From positions 682,001-746,000 of the forward strand of contig JAKTTT010000001.1 in the NCBI GenBank assembly GCA_030581615.1: a stretch of 64,000 bases of DNA, given 5' to 3'. Origin of the DNA: Alloascoidea africana (lineage: Eukaryota; Ascomycota; Alloascoideomycetes; Alloascoideales; Alloascoideaceae). This document shows positions 1 through 11,300 of the stretch, in pieces; within the stretch, counting starts at the first letter, position 1, and each line of letters begins with the position of its first letter. Below the pieces are notes generated by a model that made no database searches, was not told the DNA's origin, and saw nothing but the letters and a program-made list of their open reading frames with translations. Both the position numbers and the translations under genes were made by a program.

Positions 1-697
1 GAAGAGTTATATAGGTTTGGGATATTCATTGTTTGGAAAAAAATTGTTTACTACAACTACATCAGCATCTATGAGTATTGGTTGCCACTTTTAATGCCCA
101 AGGTACATGTCATGTCTTTTAAAAATGGCTTTGCTCAAATATGCGAGTTTCACAATACCATTTTCCATAACAATTGACTACCTATCTATTTGTAAATGGT
201 ATCCTCGTTTATGAATACAAACATTCTTTATTAATCAAATGAGAGTCTCCCTTCCAAACGAAATACAAATTACAAAAGGCGGGAACGGAATGGAAGCAGT
301 TTTTTTTTCTCGGTGTTCATATTAACCGCCCTTTTCCCTATGGTTTCCGTTCTCAGGTAAATTAAATCAGATACTAGAAAGACTGGTGGCGAATATGCCC
401 ATAAAAATAATATTGATGAACCGACACTTGCTTATGAACCCAGATACGGAGACCATGGATCAGGTGCTAAATCGCCTTATAATCAAATCCGCCCACTACA
501 ACACTTTTTTTTTGGTATTTCTTGATTAAATCTTAGTAATGCTAAATTAAAATGAAATTACCATATGCTCAATTTAAACTTCACCAATAAATTTTTTCTT
601 CTTCTTTGGTTCTGTAGTTTTATACAGATTGTGCAATAGACGCAGCCAATTAACTAAAAACAAATCAAAATCAAAATCATCATAAAACATAAGCATA
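1..697. other. Intergenic, 3' side of the permease gene
   Basis: No convincing gene. The stretch is AT-rich with short T runs. The longest open stretch I noticed is a 44-codon ATG-initiated frame on the plus strand from about 394, with no recognisable motif. The window may begin downstream of a gene lying further left. Confidence 0.5.
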
Positions 698-2392
698 TCA
701 ACTAAACGCTTTCAATTTTTTTTCTTTAACATTTGTACTATCAATAGATGATGGAGGTGAATTTCCATTTAAACTGATCACTTGATCTTGAATAGGATCA
801 TAAGGATCTATCCCCATATCCTTTGCCTCTTTATCTGTAAACGTTCCAAAAAGATCACAATTATCCAATCCTCCAGCATTTTTTACAGGCCATTTCTGAC
901 ACATTGCCCAATAAAGTACAAATGCAATTGCAAATCCAAAATAACAATTCCCATTGTAATATTCCATAATTCCCTTGTTTAAATCCACATTTGTATTTAC
1001 ATTCGCTATCAAGCCGGGGATACCAGGTGCAAACCCCACAACCCAAGCAATTAAAGATCGAAAGTTGAAACCTTTTGTATAGTAATACGTTCCATTTGGA
1101 TCCAATGTATAGAGTTCTGAAAGTACAATGTTTCGTTTCCGAATCACGAAAAAATCGCAAATTAACAACCCGGCCAAGGGAGCCATGAAAACTGAAAATG
1201 CAGACATAACAGTGACAAAGGTACTCGAGGTATTGTAAAACCGCCATGGTTGAACGACCCATGAAAGTAGCGCCGTGAGAACCGAGCCTCGAGCAATGTT
1301 GATATACTTTGGAAACACTCCCGCAAGATCCATCCCCCCAGCATAGCCATTCGAAACAACGTTAAGACCCAATTGAGAAAGAACGAGAACAAGAGCTGCG
1401 AAAAAACAACCTGCTCTTACTTTGGCGGTCCAGTGATACTTAAGCCATATTAAAAGAACTTTTGGAGGTTCCCAGATGTCCTCACCATAACTTCCAAGTA
1501 GAGCGCTTGTGGAAATAACCCCCATCAGAGGGATAATCGTTCCGAAAAGTAGCGTAGCGGCAATAACACCGGGGATAATTGCGTTTTTGCGACTTGAAAA
1601 ACGGGAAAGATCTGAAGCATTTGCAACTCCAGCTGAAAGATTCCCGTACCAGGAGGTGATACCGTAGATCCAAGCCCAGGCAAGCTCAGAGCCCGAAATC
1701 CCATTTTTGGTGGTCATCAAGGGTCCATTGCCCCCATTCTCAGCAACGGCCGCTATACAGATCCCCAACATGCCAAAAAAAGATATACCTGAAACCAAAT
1801 TCAAAAATTTGTTATATTTTTCAGGTCGTACGAAAAGAACTGGCATAGAGATGGCCTGGAATAGGAAAAACCCGATAAAATCTCTTCTTGTCATGTAAAC
1901 ATTTTCAGAAAATGTATTTTCCAATTCCAGAAAGGAGCGACTCCAGGATGAAATCAAGGCAGTCATTGCGAGACCACCTACCCACGCCTGGGATCCATAC
2001 CAGACAATTGAGAGTACAATACGGATCAGTAGTCCCAAGTAAGAACCGTTCATTCCAAACACCATTCTTTGACAAACTGTGAATCCCACATGCCATTTTG
2101 AACCTGGCCAAGATGTCAATATGAGTAATGTGGAAAGAAGTATATTACCGATAACTATTATCCCCATTGTATGTGGAATTGCAAGTCCCAGACTGAGAAT
2201 AGAAGAGCCGCCAATCCAAGTCGAAACACAAATGTTTGAAACCCCCCAAACACCGAACAATGACCAATACCCCCATATCCGCCGTTCAACGGGCATAGGG
2301 ATGATATCTTTGTTTTTAAGATTGGTTGAAGCCCTTGTCTTTTTGGACTCTTTCGGTACTTCCAAAAAGTGTATTATCTGCTGCCACTGCAT
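698..2392 (-). CDS. NCS1-family permease, Fur type (uracil/uridine/allantoin-like)
   Basis: A 564-residue polytopic membrane protein, of the usual length for fungal NCS1 transporters (about 550-640). The N-terminus carries the family-typical block around RRIWGYWSLFGVWG, followed by about 12 hydrophobic segments. Other family signatures visible are WPGSKWHVGF and VWYGSQAWVGG in the early membrane segments, SDLSRF near the middle, and a long hydrophobic C-terminal half ending in a hydrophilic tail. NCS1 proteins are proton symporters for nucleobases, nucleosides, allantoin, thiamine or nicotinamide riboside at the plasma membrane; the pattern fits the Fur branch (FUR4/DAL4/FUI1/THI7) better than the Fcy branch, but the substrate cannot be read. 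The start is the ATG at 2392; the frame stays open upstream only through non-ATG codons. No intron seen. Upstream lies a 3.3 kb gap. Confidence 0.9.
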   Translation of the reverse strand: MQWQQIIHFLEVPKESKKTRASTNLKNKDIIPMPVERRIWGYWSLFGVWGVSNICVSTWIGGSSILSLGLAIPHTMGIIVIGNILLSTLLILTSWPGSKWHVGFTVCQRMVFGMNGSYLGLLIRIVLSIVWYGSQAWVGGLAMTALISSWSRSFLELENTFSENVYMTRRDFIGFFLFQAISMPVLFVRPEKYNKFLNLVSGISFFGMLGICIAAVAENGGNGPLMTTKNGISGSELAWAWIYGITSWYGNLSAGVANASDLSRFSSRKNAIIPGVIAATLLFGTIIPLMGVISTSALLGSYGEDIWEPPKVLLIWLKYHWTAKVRAGCFFAALVLVLSQLGLNVVSNGYAGGMDLAGVFPKYINIARGSVLTALLSWVVQPWRFYNTSSTFVTVMSAFSVFMAPLAGLLICDFFVIRKRNIVLSELYTLDPNGTYYYTKGFNFRSLIAWVVGFAPGIPGLIANVNTNVDLNKGIMEYYNGNCYFGFAIAFVLYWAMCQKWPVKNAGGLDNCDLFGTFTDKEAKDMGIDPYDPIQDQVISLNGNSPPSSIDSTNVKEKKLKAFS

Positions 2393-5300
2393 AGTGAAGG
2401 CTATTATTAACGTTATTTCTGGCGACAGAAACACAAAAGACAATAGGGAAGGTTAGAAAATTAAGAGAGAGGGAGGGAGGGAGAAGATAGTCGTTATGAA
2501 TTAGGAATTGATGATGTTAATTAGTAGAAACGAGACCACTGATTTGTTTTTCCCTGTGTCAAAGCTAACCCAATTTGAAAAAGCTTAATGATAGAGACAT
2601 GCACAGACACAATCACAGGTACAGATGCAGAAATCTAGGAATCCAAGAGGGAACGATGCAAAGATAAAGTATTCAAAACACGAAAAGAAGGGAGATAAAA
2701 AAAAAAAAAAAAAAAAAAGAAAATGTCCGCAGGGGCCATGGGGGTGTTTATAAACATGTGTGTTCATCTGTTGATTATAGATCTTGTGTACGATTATAAC
2801 AGCTGCGTGCGTCCCCGTTTGTAGTTCGTCCTGCAAACTGCGAAATGATATAATCCTGACCCTTGAAAAATAAAGATAGAGCGAGGATCAGCCGCGGTTG
2901 GGTTGACTTGTCAGCAGAAACAAAAAAAAAGAGAGCAGCGGCAGGAGAGCGCAAAGGAGCACAGGGCAAACGGTCATGGCTGCTGCCATGCTCATGTTTC
3001 ACTCATCCCTGACCAGTCTGCCCAGGTAAGCCTATCTAGACGGCTTCTACTTCCAACGGTGGCCGTGGAAGCCAATCTCATTGTGCAAACAGCACCAGCC
3101 TTACGAGCTCCCCAAATCCAAATCCAAATTCCATGGTCGTTCTCGATGTGTGGTGCGTGTTTCCTCCGATATTGCCAAACCTGTCCCTTTCCCTTTCCCC
3201 TCTCCCCTTGTTTTTGTACCCCTACTCCTTCGTATCTTATCTCCAATACATCATTAATCATCGCTTTCTGCCCGGGTGCATGCCTAAAGGTCTCCACCCC
3301 AGGAAGCCCACGGCGGGTATCAGAATCCCAGAATATGACTGGCCTGCATAGATAGATACTGGCAACATGAAAAAAAATGAAAATATACATCCCAAAAAAA
3401 AAAAAACATGCCCTTTATACAGAAAAGCACAGAGATCAGAACGCATCCACAATTATCTGAGACAAGCCAACCCGTATATCAAGGTTCAACAATTCGTTCG
3501 TATTTTTTTTGTTCTTCTGGTTTGTTTCACTTGGTGATGGCTTCGGCTGGTTTAGACTTCTTCTGCATAAACCTCCGAACTATGTTTGCACAAACTTTGG
3601 GGTAGCTCAATCTCAAGTTTAACAGTCATAAATCAGTGTTCTTCCTCGTGAGTTAGCCCTTTATATCGTTTTTCTCCTGATTTGGTCCATCACAGACCGC
3701 TCAATTCAGACTGGATCTGAAGTTTTAGAGATGTAATATACACTAGATTCTAAGCGCGTAGTGGTACAAAAGAGAAAAAAGGGTAGATGCAAGACACATC
3801 CGCCAAAAATTCATGACTTTTTTTGGTCTTGTCTTGAATTTTAAAAAATCTCGGTGTTGTTGACCTCATGATGGAACACTCCCTGTGGAAACCGTCTTTC
3901 TACAGTTCTTCTGGGATGTAGAACAGTATTCCTCCTCCTCTTTCGGTAAATTAGCTTAGAGTTAAGGTTATTGTATTTTCCCTGAAAGTGTCTTTGCACT
4001 TCCTCATTGAAACCAGTTGGAGCTGAGTTCTGCGGTGAATCTTGCATCTAGTACCCATATTCTTTTCTAATTGGAACACCGTTGATCCTTCCGCATAATA
4101 CTGAACAAGATGAGCGTTATGTGTATTGAGAGAGAAAAAGAAAAAGTCATTACTGCAAATCCCATTAACTAGCAATCACTGGTAACACAGAGAGAGAAAA
4201 TGAAAGTGGTTGGTGGGTTTTAGTCCCTGATTAAAATTGTTTGTGATGAAACAACATAAAAATCTACATGCCACAGACAATTCTCATGTTTCGGTTTCTA
4301 TTTCTCTTATTCCCATTACTACTTGGGGAGAAAATGCAACTAACAATGTAACCATGAAGATCAAGCATTATTACATTCATGAAAATATTCTTTTGCTACC
4401 GCATGAGTTTTCCCAGTAATTTTTTTTCTCCCTCCTGTCTTGCATTATCTTTTGGATATGCACTAGCAGTTTTATTAATATTATTTTGCTTTTAAAGATA
4501 GAGAAAACTCGGTAAGATGATACTGGTAACAGCTTAAGGAAAAAAACTTCTACTACAATTTATGGAAAGTGTAATGTGTGAGCGCAGTATAATAAGTCTA
4601 ACCCACACAAGTTGTGTTCCGACCATCGATTTTTCCAAAGATAACACCGAAAGGGGCGGGCTTTGTGAGCATTTCTTGTGTATCAAGCCGCAATTTAAAC
4701 AAATATATGCTCTGACTGACTCTGATAAAGATTTTGCTTCACATAGACAAAAATATCTTCTTGATCTTCGCTATTACTCGTTGATTTCTAATTTCAAAGA
4801 GCTTTGAACACGACAATTCGCCTGAATGCACGTTTGTTCGCATTAGTGGTCTACTTGCTGTTGTATACTTCAAGGAAAACGTTTTCCTTAATGGCGTGAT
4901 GAAAGATATCGTAGAACAGAGAATCTCAAGCGTAATGTGTTAACACTCGGTGTTCAAAATTGTCTTCAACGTGTGCTCAATTATCGTAGATATGCGCCCA
5001 CTTGTTTGTGTCCATTGTATTCTGTCTGATTCGTAGGATAGGTACTTTGAAAATCATATCCATCATAAGAAAGGCGAGCTGGAGAATTTCTGCGTTGAAA
5101 AGTCTCGGAATTTTAGCCATAAACTTCAAAACTCCAGTGGTTAAATGGATTTGGGGAAAGAGAGTGACCATTATATGTTGGAGGAGGAGACTTTAAATGT
5201 TGATTAGACAAGGATAGTTCCTCCTGTTTGCCCGTTAATTTCTCCCTTCTGGGTGGACTTGCCAAACACAAACAAAACAAAACATGGGGGTACAAAATTG

Positions 5301-5709
5301 TCCCTCCTTCCAATTTGTGTATACTCGTTTCTATACTGGTCAAAATCAGGATACGCCCGAATTAGAAACAACACACCAGTACAAACAAGTTCAAAGTTTT
5401 GTACACCAAAAAGAGGTTTTTGTATCCACACATTTCGTTCGGGTCACAAAGAAGATGAAATTCTATACCTCTGACCACTTTAATACGGTACTGTTTCCAA
5501 TTTTGAAGTCTAGGGATACACATTTAATAAAACCACAAGTGTTGTTTGCATAGAATGCTATTGATGCAAACGCAATCAAACCTCCTCCTCTTCTATTACC
5601 CCCACACTTCGTAAAGAAATGCTAAAATGGAAAAAAACTCGTGGAAGAAAAATGCTTTTAACAATCTAATTGAAACTATACACGGATAACTTGGTATGTT
5701 CCCAATCAT
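2393..5709. other. Long gap between permease and RCO1-like gene
   Basis: About 3.3 kb with no recognised gene. It holds a pure A run of about 19 at 2698-2716, a pyrimidine-rich block around 3181-3215 and several short open frames. Two ATG-initiated frames are mentioned only as weak possibilities: 4562-4807 (+, 81 codons) and 5284-5553 (+, 89 codons); neither has a recognisable motif and both overlap other open frames, so chance is the simplest explanation. The part next to 2393 must hold the permease promoter. Confidence 0.5.
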
Positions 5710-8065
5710 CTAAAAAAAGCCAAGCTTTACCCCATGAATCGGAAGCTTGTGAACAATGCCATTTACGCTAACCGTCTGAAATTGGGCCTCTCCCGTAGAC
5801 TTTGCGCCTCCTGTTCCAGACTTTTTTGCCAATAGAGGATTCGCCATCTGCATCTTTTGTTGTTGTTGCTGCTGCTGCTGCTGCTGTTGTTGTTGTTGTT
5901 GTTGTTGCTGTTGCTTCTGTTGGTTCTGTTGCACCGCTGCAAACCCTCGCTTCTTTTTCGGGGGACGGCCTCTTTTCCTTCGTTTAGGCGTCTCTGCAGT
6001 TGTGTTTGGATCAATAACAGTTTGTGTCTCTTGTGTACTAAACGAATCTCGTGCACCTGTCTGCTTCACACCTTCTGATTCCGTTGTTGATGACACAAGA
6101 AATAGAGCGCTCGACCCACCATCTGCTAAATTGCTTATCTTGAGCTGGCCAACATAGTCTCTTAGTCCGTCTTGTTCATTCTCCAGTAGTAGTGACTCAT
6201 TCCTAATCTCTATGTCTCCATTATTCTTAAAACCTCGTCTCAAGTGAACATCCACAATCTCTGCTTTTCGAAGCCTTCTATGTCTGCTTTTCCCAACCAA
6301 ATCATCCGTGTGAAGAGGACACTTCCATTTCTTACCTATCGTCTTTACATAGGCCATAGGAGGATCAAGACAGTCCAGATGATAACTCGCAGAACAGTAA
6401 TCACAACATTGAAACGGTCCATGTAATGCAGACAAATGACATCTATAACACAAAATGTTGTCTCCTTTTTTGTCAAACAGCTTTAAAGGGTCATTTTCTT
6501 CTACAACACCTGACCGGACAGGAGGTTTTAAAGATTTCATACTTTCATCTTTGTATTCGCCAAGTTTCCCAGTGGAAACACCTGCGAATCTTTCTCGAAG
6601 ACTTTTCGGAAGTTGGAAGATTCTGGGATTCGCGCTGTCTACACTCGACACAAGCGTAGAAAAAAGCCCAGACCCTGTATCTAAACCCTGGAATTGTTCA
6701 TGTTCATTTTCAGACATGTGCTATATTTCTTCTTGTTAATAATTCAAATAGGAATATGAATCTAGAAAAGTTCAAACATACCAGCTTAGCCTCACACTCT
6801 CTACAGTGCCATTCACCTTCAGGGAGTTCATCTTCACCTAAAGGAGGATTGCAACATGTAAAATGAAAAGATTTTGGACATGATTCACAGCATAATAAAA
6901 TGCCAGCACCTCCACAACAAGAGCAAAACTCGTTGTTATTCTTTAATTCTCGAGTCAGTAAAAATAAAATATACATATATACGCAAGAGGCAAACATTGA
7001 ATTCAAACTTACACGCGTAGGATCATCATAGGAAACACTACTTGCGTTTGTTCTCGGCTGTTTGGCCACAGCTGGTGGTCCAAACCCAAAGGGATTAGGC
7101 CTGTGGATCGGTTTTCTAAATGGGGTCAGAATCTTGCCTGAAAAAAAAACAACAAAAAAAGACATCCAGAATACTCACGATGGGACCTTAACTATAGCTC
7201 GCTTTTTCCTCAGCTTCTCTTTCTCCCTCTTTTTTCTTCCATATCCATGCTTCCGACTCAAAGATGGAAGGTATAGAGAAACAGTAAGAGATGGAGTAGG
7301 GTTTCTCGTAGTCGCCACGTTCTTTTCCTCTGCTTTGCTTGTCAAAAAATCATTTTCCGTTTCTACTTTCATTACCTTTCCATTTTCTTCTTCTTTAATT
7401 TTTTCCATGATGCCTGGCTTGCCCACGGGATTAATACCAGTCGTTAAAGAAGTCCGTAGTTCACTCTGTTGAACCAACCCATCCGAGATGTGCGTAAGAT
7501 TACCACGCTCCAACTTTTGCAAAATCGCGTCCTTTGGCATTACTGTCAACGGTACTGTTGTCGCTGCTGTTGTAGCTACTGGTGTTAACGTTGAATTTGT
7601 AGTTGTCACCGTTTTCGTCGTTGGTATTGTCGGGGGTGTCTTTTCTCGACTTAGAGGATCGCTTGCTATCGGACTCGACACTTCGCTCTCGTCTTCCTCA
7701 GTCATGCTCATCAGCTCATCCAACTGTTTTAATGATCCAAGCCCATTACTTCCATCGGTTGATGCTTCTAGAACTGCTGGCAACGCGGGTGAAGGAACCG
7801 CAGATGTTGGCTCTTCGATATCCACTTTGCGAAGCTCACCGCCACCATTTATTGCTCCCAAAGGAATAGGAAGACCCTGTTTATGATGAATTTGTTTTTG
7901 CTTTCTTGGCCTGCCAGGCCTGCTTTTTCCCTGTAACTTTCTCAGCAGCTTCATAGGAGGAGGCATCCCAAGTGGATAACCACATACTCCAGGCTCAGCT
8001 GCAGCGAGAGGAGGCTCGATCCATGTTCTAGACAACTCCTGAAATCTCTGACCCTCGTCGCCCAT
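5710..8065 (-). CDS. RCO1: RCO1-like double PHD-finger protein (Rpd3S-type subunit), four exons
   Basis: Model complement(5710..6720, 6782..6940, 7013..7115, 7179..8065), 719 residues, in phase throughout. PHD finger 1 (about residues 331-383) begins EFCSCCGGAGILLCCESCP and ends WHCREC. PHD finger 2 (about 473-523) has CYRCHLSALHGPFQCCDYC, then HLDCLDPP and CPLH. Between them is the IFQLPKSLRERF block typical of Rco1-type proteins. AT-hook-like GRPRK (about residue 52) and KRGRPPKK (about 635) are present, and a long Gln tract follows near the C-terminus. In yeasts Rco1 binds nucleosomes within the Rpd3S deacetylase to silence cryptic transcription in gene bodies. Donors are GTGAGT, GTAAGT and GTATGT. 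Intron 1 keeps phase only if it ends at TTTAG (7116). Intron 2 keeps phase with an unusual AAG acceptor (6941-6943). The gene is divergent from NUP192. Confidence 0.85.
5857..5913 (-). repeat. CAG/CAA trinucleotide tract encoding polyGln
   Basis: On the minus strand this is a run of mixed CAG and CAA codons inside the last exon of the RCO1-like gene, encoding an unbroken Gln stretch with further Gln just N-terminal to it. Mixed codons slow down slippage, but length variation between strains is likely. Confidence 0.95.
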
Positions 8066-8320
8066 CTAATTATCTCGTCTCTTTATCAAATCAAGCACAT
8101 ATTTCAGAGAGAAGACCAATTTCAAAGCAAAGTGCCATTTTGGAGGCACGTGATATACGATGAGTCATCCTTTTTGGTTTATTACTAACTCAGATCTTTA
8201 CGCACGCGTTTTCTCTTACCCTGCTTTTTCACTTTTGGAACAATTAGTATTGACTTTGGCGTTAAGGTGAAAGTGTGAAATCTGGACCATCATCTCTTTC
8301 TCGTTCTACCAACAGTTACC
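8066..8320. promoter_or_regulatory. Divergent promoter, RCO1-like / NUP192
   Basis: 255 bp between the two ATG codons must hold both promoters. A CACGTG E-box lies at 8147-8152 and a pyrimidine-rich stretch precedes the NUP192 ATG. No TATA box stands out. Confidence 0.6.
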
Positions 8321-11300
8321 ATGGCCTCTTCGCTGCACTGGTCGACGGAACCATTTGCTGCTCTCCATGATACTATAGCTTTGGTGACACGGAGCGAACC
8401 GGGGACACGGGAACCTCAAGCATTGGCCCTCCTCCCAGGTTTGGTAAACAACATCCTCCCAGATATCAAGAATCTATTGGTATCTCCTGCAAAATCTGAC
8501 AAGAGCCGAGAAGCACTAAAAAACGGTGAGTTTTGTTGTTCTCCATTTGTTTGTCGAGAGAAAGATTTGCTGAATTACTGACTTTAATTAAAAACTTAGG
8601 AAACGTCACGTTCAATGGACAAGAGTACAATCTAAATGAAGAATTTATCGAGGCATCAGCGACAATCTCTGGTGAACTAAACATCGATGAATTAGTAGCT
8701 GCTGAGATTTTGCACACAAGTAGCCTTGAAAGTGCTCGAATGGGTTTGGACCTGGTTCCAGCTGCAATCGCTTCTTTCTATGTACGACGCCAGTATATAC
8801 TAGGCATTCTTAGCTATTTTCTCAATGAGATTCCAAGCGTGAATGAAAATGAGGATGATTTCGAAACCAGCATCTTTAAAGAAATCCTTTCTATAATTTT
8901 CCAAAATTCCGATGAGTCTGAGTTTGTCGGTAAAGTGATTAATTCGTTCAAGATTGTGTTAAAATGTCTAGATGAGGTTACAGAGCGAGAAAAGAGAAGT
9001 TTACTCTTGGGAAGTAGCCCGACTCCTGAATTTCAACAACTTATAAAGCTGCGTCGTGAGTTTTTGTACCAAGAACACGAATATCTTGGGGAAATCTTAC
9101 TGGGACTTGTCAAGAATGGCGCTGTCAAGTTTGAATCCTTCATAACTGTTGTTGAACAGTTTGTTTCTATGGATTTGCAAAACCCAATGATTCTGCATTT
9201 ATTTCCAACCATCGTTAACTACATATCTTTGATGGATAATGATGCAAATACCGCTAAGAGTTTACAGAAGACTGTTGAGAAATGGCTTCCAAATGAGAAA
9301 GGTACTGGCGACTCTAATTCTCCCTCAGGGTCAGGCATTTCTGGAATCAACTCCGGTGCCTCTGATCCCAAGACTGTAGCAAACACAGCTTTAAAATCCA
9401 CAATACCACTGCTGATTTTGACCTTTTTCAATGGATACTGCAAAAGCGACCTTGCTATGGCCTCCACATACAATTACAACCGAGACATTTTGATACCGGC
9501 TAAAATCGCAATTGACTGTGGTGCTTTAGAGACTCTAATGTCTTTTGCAGCAGAATCATCAACTTTTGTACAACAAAACATTTCCAGCGATTCTTTTTAT
9601 GATTTCCGCAGTCTTTTCCAGAGACGTGTCCCGTACTTTGGAACCCCCAATAGCTCTGCCACTACTGCAACCACCAACAATACCAATGCCTCTTCCACCA
9701 CTGGAAACAGCAGCGTAGTTGGAAATCAAATAAAAATGAAGCTCTCAGATCATTTTGTTGGTCATTTAACTTTTGCTTTCTCCCAGTTTGTCACTTCCTT
9801 TATTGGGAACTTTGCAGATTTACTAATGGATATGCAATTGGCAGAGGAGGATTTCCTGATTTCGAATTCAGAAGAGCAATTGGATTTGTTTGAAATTGCT
9901 GAGCATGCAAATTTGGAAAGGCTTTTCCTGTTGATCAAATATCTCTATGCAAACAGACCCGAAATGTCTTCTATCTTTTTCAACGATCCGGAATCTGATT
10001 GTTATGGGTTTTTGGTTTGGGCAGCTCAGTCAATGCAACCTTTAGTCACAGCGACATTCTGCGATATGCTGGCAGCTCTTGCATGCAATGCCGAGAATAG
10101 TAATGTTGTTCACACTTTTTTAAAAGATGATCCAGTTGGCGTCGATGGTCCTGGATCTGTCGGACCTGGCGTTGCATTGATGATATCCAAGACCAAGAAA
10201 CAGACTCGTCTTTCTTGGGGATTTATATTTGGAGCATTCAGATACTACATTGAACAGCTAAGAACACCATCTCCTAATCAGAGAACAACTTTTGGAGTCG
10301 GCGATGCTCATGCACCCACATCGACATCTTCAACTTCTCCTTCTGCAAACTCTCGTTCTAGATCGTTGGCAGTTGCCCAGCAGCAACTCAAGTATCAAAC
10401 AGCAGAGTTGGATGAAGAAGCGGTGTATGTTTTGGCAGGATATTTATCTCTTATCAAGCAGGTTGCTTACAACAGCGACGAAGCGAAAATTGAATTATAT
10501 GACGACGAAAATTTAAAAGTCATGAACTGTCTATTTAATTTTATATCTTTCCGAACGCCACTTATAGGACCTGTCCTTCATGTAATCAAATCCTTTGCGC
10601 ATACAGATTTGATCCAAGTTAGAAGACAAATATGGACTGCCCTTGATCTTTGGGTTTTTAATACAAAGTTCCCTGATCCAGATGGCAATTATCCAGTGGT
10701 TCCACTTTCACCAAAAGAGCAATTTTCTTCAGTGCTGAGATCGCTGCCAGACACAATTGGTTTTATAGAATTGCTTGAGTCTTTGATGGCTGTTATCAAG
10801 GAAGAAAACAGTTACGCTGAACTGCAACTGCCTTTTCCATATGGGCTTGGAAGTAATTATCGCAGACCATCGATTTGGCCTTATATCGAGTTTGTTTTAT
10901 CAGAAGTTTTTTACTGTTCTGCAACTTTGGATTTTTCATACTCTCAACGCCTATCCTTACAGCTGCCCCTTTTACGGTTTATAAAGTCCTGTTTGGAATG
11001 GTTCAACCCGAACTTGATTCACTACTCTGCTGCCGCTGGAGTGTCTCTGGATCAGATAATAGAGGGGAAGAGCTTTGCAAAATACTGCTCAGAGAGCCCC
11101 TGCGTCCCTGCAATGAATTTTCTCTCTGACAATAGGATCTATGACATTTTGATTGCAATATCCGCGACAGGAATTGAGGAACTGTCAGACAAGGACTTTG
11201 ACGATCCACAGATTCAAGCCGTGTATCTTAGTCTTCAGATCATTAACGATATTTTGGAATTACAGTCGACATTTATCGATGTTATGATCCCACTTCTAAA

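Noticed and set aside
5802-6078. Plus-strand polyLeu/polyVal frames
   Set aside because: They are the antisense reading of the polyGln tract in the RCO1-like gene.
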